NCBI GenBank assembly: GCA_039821605.1
Contig: JBCBNV010000002.1
Location: forward strand, 248,001 to 312,000
Direction of reading: 5' to 3'
Length of the DNA stretch: 64,000 nt
DNA from: CALBPI01 sp039821605
Lineage (GTDB): Bacteria > Pseudomonadota > Gammaproteobacteria > Steroidobacterales > Woeseiaceae
Shown here: one piece after another, positions 61,661-64,000 of the stretch
Layout of the letters: the number at the start of each line of letters is the position of its first letter
Position numbering within the stretch: the first letter of the stretch is position 1
The notes under the pieces: generated by a model
Databases searched by the model: none
What the model was told of the DNA's origin: nothing
The model's input: only the letters and a program-made list of their open reading frames with translations
Made by a program: the position numbers and the translations under genes

Positions 61661-63210
61661 AGGCAACAACGACAACGGCACGCCCCTGGCTGTGGCTGGT
61701 ACTGGCTGTAGGAATTAATGGCTGCGCCACGGCACCGCCCGAAACCCGGGACTACAACGCGGAACGCGCGGTTCGCGATGAACTGTGGTCGAGACCGCCC
61801 GCACCGGCGCCAGCGCCCGTCGTGCCTGTTGTTGAGCCGGTCGCCGATCCCGACCCCGAGCCGCTGTACAGTTTCGTGGCTGACGACCTGCCCATTGCGC
61901 AGGCCTGTCGCCTGTTTGGCAAGGCTTACGACCTCAACATGGTGATCGAGCCCGACGTGACGGGATCGGTCAGCGTCGACCTCACGAACCTGCCGTTCGC
62001 CGAGGTGATGGAGTCGATGTTGGGCGCCAACGGCTACTTCTGGGAGCGCCGCGGCAACATCGTTTACGTGCGTTCGCGTCAGACGCGTGTCTTCACGATT
62101 GACTACATCCGTCTCGTGCGAACGGGCGCAGGCTCGAGCCAGGCCCAGGTCAGCTCCAGCGCGCAGGTCGGCGGTAGCGGCGGCCTGGGTGGGGTTGGCG
62201 GTGTCGGTGGCGCGGGCGGCGGTGGCGCCGGCGGTGACGGCGGTGCGGCCGGTGCCATCTCAATCCAGCAGTCCGATACCGTCGATTTCTGGCTCGAACT
62301 CGAGGAGCAGCTCGAAAAGCTCGTCTCCGAGGAAGGCCGTCTGGTCGTCAATCGCCTGTCGGGCACGGTACAGGTCACTGATCAGCACCGTCGTGTGCGC
62401 GAGATTGGCAGCTTTATCGATGAACTCAACAAGGCGATCTACCGCCAGGTCGATATCGAAGTGAAGATCGTCGAGGTCACGCTCAACGAAGACGAAGCGC
62501 TCGGCGTCGACTGGTCGCGACTCGTGACCAACGGTGATGGCGAGTTCGTTAACGGCAATTTGTCGACGATCATCCTGAGCCCTGCCGGGGGTCTGGACGC
62601 GTTGCCCGCATCCGGTCGCGTCAGCTTCACGGACATCGACGGTGGCCTCAATCGCATCACGGCGGTTGTGGAAGCGCTGCAGGAACAGGGCAAGGTCGAC
62701 ATCGTGTCGCAGCCGCACATCCGCACGCTCAACAACCAGGCGGCACTCATCAAGGTGGGTACGGACAGAACCTTCTTCCGCAAGGAGCAGTCGACGGCTA
62801 CGACCACCGCCGGCGCGCAGACGTTTGCCACGGACATTCCGCAGGTCGTGACCGAAGGCATCGTGTTGTCGATCACGCCGCAGGTGTCGGAGTCGGGCTG
62901 GATCACGCTGGACGTGTCGCCCGTTATCACGCGCGTGTCGAGCGTGAGTGAAGTACTCGATGACAACGGCAACGTGCAGTCGGCGGCACCCAACCTCGAT
63001 ATCAGCCAGACCTCGTCGCTCGTGCGCGCACGTAGCGGCGAGACGGTGGTGATCGGCGGCCTCATCCAGAGTCAGCAGACAGAGGCGCGCCGTGCCGTGC
63101 CCTTCCTCTCGAAGATCCCGCTGCTGGGTGGACTGTTCCGCTCGAACTACACGATCGAGGCCCGTAAGGAGCTCATCGTCATGCTCACGCCGAGGCTCGT
63201 CAGCTCATAG
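61657..63210 (+). CDS. Secretin (MshL/GspD/PilQ family)
   Basis: 517 residues. A lipoprotein signal ends GINGC (cysteine ~24), followed by a proline/valine linker and an N-domain (YSFVADDLPIAQACRLFGKAYDLNMV). A glycine-rich insert at ~170-203 interrupts the region before the second ring domain (LEEQLEKLVSEEGRLVVN). The secretin barrel has VDIEVKIVEVTLNEDEALGVDW, PHIRTLNNQAALIKVG, LDVSPVITR, and the terminal GETVVIGGLIQSQQTE and PFLSKIPLLGGLFR. It forms the outer-membrane channel. The short N-region is closest to MshL. Last gene of the operon. Confidence 0.94.
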   Translation: MKATTTTARPWLWLVLAVGINGCATAPPETRDYNAERAVRDELWSRPPAPAPAPVVPVVEPVADPDPEPLYSFVADDLPIAQACRLFGKAYDLNMVIEPDVTGSVSVDLTNLPFAEVMESMLGANGYFWERRGNIVYVRSRQTRVFTIDYIRLVRTGAGSSQAQVSSSAQVGGSGGLGGVGGVGGAGGGGAGGDGGAAGAISIQQSDTVDFWLELEEQLEKLVSEEGRLVVNRLSGTVQVTDQHRRVREIGSFIDELNKAIYRQVDIEVKIVEVTLNEDEALGVDWSRLVTNGDGEFVNGNLSTIILSPAGGLDALPASGRVSFTDIDGGLNRITAVVEALQEQGKVDIVSQPHIRTLNNQAALIKVGTDRTFFRKEQSTATTTAGAQTFATDIPQVVTEGIVLSITPQVSESGWITLDVSPVITRVSSVSEVLDDNGNVQSAAPNLDISQTSSLVRARSGETVVIGGLIQSQQTEARRAVPFLSKIPLLGGLFRSNYTIEARKELIVMLTPRLVSS

Positions 63211-63283
63211 ACAGCGGGGCGGTTGCACCGGCTGGTGCACCCGCCGGTTGTATTGCCGCGCGCACCCGCTGTAGGTTGCCGGC

Positions 63284-64000
63284 ATGACAGCGACCAAGAC
63301 TTATCCAATCTGGATGCTAAGGCTCGTACCCGGCGGACGCTGGGGCCGCTGGTTCGCAGCCGCCATCATCCTGCTCGTCGGGCTCGCCATCTACGCTCCG
63401 GCCGTCTCGATGGTCGCCGAGGATCCCGTGCGCTGGCGAAACTACTTCGCCTGGGCGCCGGCGCTGTTTTTTGTTTGCGCCGTTGCCTACATCGTGCCGA
63501 CGTTTCACTACATCACGGGCCGCACGCACCGCGCGCTCGATCAGCTCGCGCCCTATTTTCGCAGCCGCGATGCGCTGGCCGCTGCGCACGCGAGTATCGA
63601 TCAGCGGTCGGTGTTCTGGTTTGTCCGTGTCGCTCTGTTCTCCATTGCGCTCTGGCTGATCCAAAGCCGACTGCTGGCCGGTAGTTGGGACTACATGTGG
63701 CAGCGTGCGGGCGAAGGCTACGTCGCGATCGTCATGGACTTCGGGTCCTTGCCGGTGTGGTTGACAATGAATACGGCGATGAGCGCGCTCGTACAGAATG
63801 CGCTGACGTTTCGAGGGCTGATGCCAAAGCTTGCGACCAACATTTTTGAACCAAAGAGCTTCATGCCAATAGGTCGCATGGCCGTGACATCGACGCTCGT
63901 GGTGGTCGGTGCGATGGCCTCGTTGTCGATCATGTGGATCGACGGCCCGACCAACTTGTGGACTACGCTGCCCGGGCTGCTGATCTTCGCGCCGCTGCTC
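63284..64000 (+). CDS. Multipass membrane protein, 3' end outside window
   Basis: A frame open from an ATG at 63284 to the window edge (239 codons so far), starting MTATKTYPIWMLRLVPGG. Hydrophobic segments near residues 24-44, 54-72, 113-130, about 145-170, 205-220 and at the edge suggest six or more helices; a charged loop RTHRALDQLAPYFRSRDAL lies between the second and third. It is 73 bases after the secretin gene and could be an accessory gene, but nothing in its sequence ties it to pili. Because its stop is not in the window its length is unknown. Confidence 0.75.
   Translation, partial: MTATKTYPIWMLRLVPGGRWGRWFAAAIILLVGLAIYAPAVSMVAEDPVRWRNYFAWAPALFFVCAVAYIVPTFHYITGRTHRALDQLAPYFRSRDALAAAHASIDQRSVFWFVRVALFSIALWLIQSRLLAGSWDYMWQRAGEGYVAIVMDFGSLPVWLTMNTAMSALVQNALTFRGLMPKLATNIFEPKSFMPIGRMAVTSTLVVVGAMASLSIMWIDGPTNLWTTLPGLLIFAPLL

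Noticed and set aside
63224..63239. TGCACC-GGCT-GGTGCA hairpin after the secretin gene
   Set aside because: No T-run follows and a similar GC-rich fold is easy to form here by chance, so I did not call a terminator.

Overview
The window is high-GC chromosomal DNA (by eye above 60 percent) from a gammaproteobacterium, probably marine. The main grounds are the rpsU-yqeY-dnaG-rpoD operon divergent from tsaD-folB, a YqcC-family protein, an AdoCbl-dependent ribonucleotide reductase split into two chains as in Pseudomonas, a DegQ/Slt envelope cluster, and an alginate-lyase/TonB-receptor locus. The species cannot be named from this alone. No rRNA, CRISPR array, intact insertion sequence, integrase or phage gene was found.

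Layout. 1-9 kb: end of an EAL protein, a LysR regulator, two paralogous alpha/beta hydrolases on opposite strands around a coupled UbiA prenyltransferase/FAD oxidoreductase pair, a CAU-anticodon tRNA gene, a membrane protein/XRE regulator pair and yqcC. 9-25.5 kb: housekeeping core. It holds rpoD, dnaG, yqeY and rpsU leftwards, then tsaD, folB, an S41 peptidase, a MidA-family methyltransferase and uppP rightwards. Next come cca, a secreted HExxH aminopeptidase whose start codon overlaps that of cca, and a degQ-slt-NDUFA9-like operon. 25.5-29.1 kb: nrdJa-nrdJb behind a long leader with two NrdR-box-like palindromes. 29.2-32.3 kb: a membrane-bound TPR regulator divergent from a multipass membrane protein, with four helically phased 10-bp repeats between them, then a DUF2784 protein.

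32.3-42.8 kb: an alginate-uptake locus on the plus strand. It runs from two GntR/FadR-type palindromes to a 1428-residue lipoprotein with VCBS-like units and tandem ~216-residue beta-sandwich modules, a TonB-dependent receptor, a PL7 alginate lyase and a lipoprotein with CBM32-like and PL7 domains. A plausible division of labour is surface binding, depolymerisation, then outer-membrane import of oligosaccharides. The cytoplasmic half of the pathway is not in the window.

43-50 kb: an acyltransferase, a GAF-GGDEF diguanylate cyclase and an AbgT transporter, followed by a recombination-scarred stretch. There a second, 94 percent identical copy of the abgT 3' end lies 2 kb downstream, beyond a membrane-protein/AraC pair and a broken gene end. 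A VOC protein follows.

50-54.3 kb: a three-gene operon of unrecognised proteins (inner-membrane protein with a DUF4332-like C-terminus, small basic protein, exported protein with a predicted beta-barrel C-terminus). This is the best candidate for an undescribed system. 54.6-63.2 kb: a compact type IV pilus/type II secretion-like assembly operon with two pseudopilins, an ATPase with an MshEN-like N-terminus, a platform protein, a PilM-PilN fusion, PilO-like and PilP-like proteins and a secretin. The window ends inside a multipass membrane protein gene.
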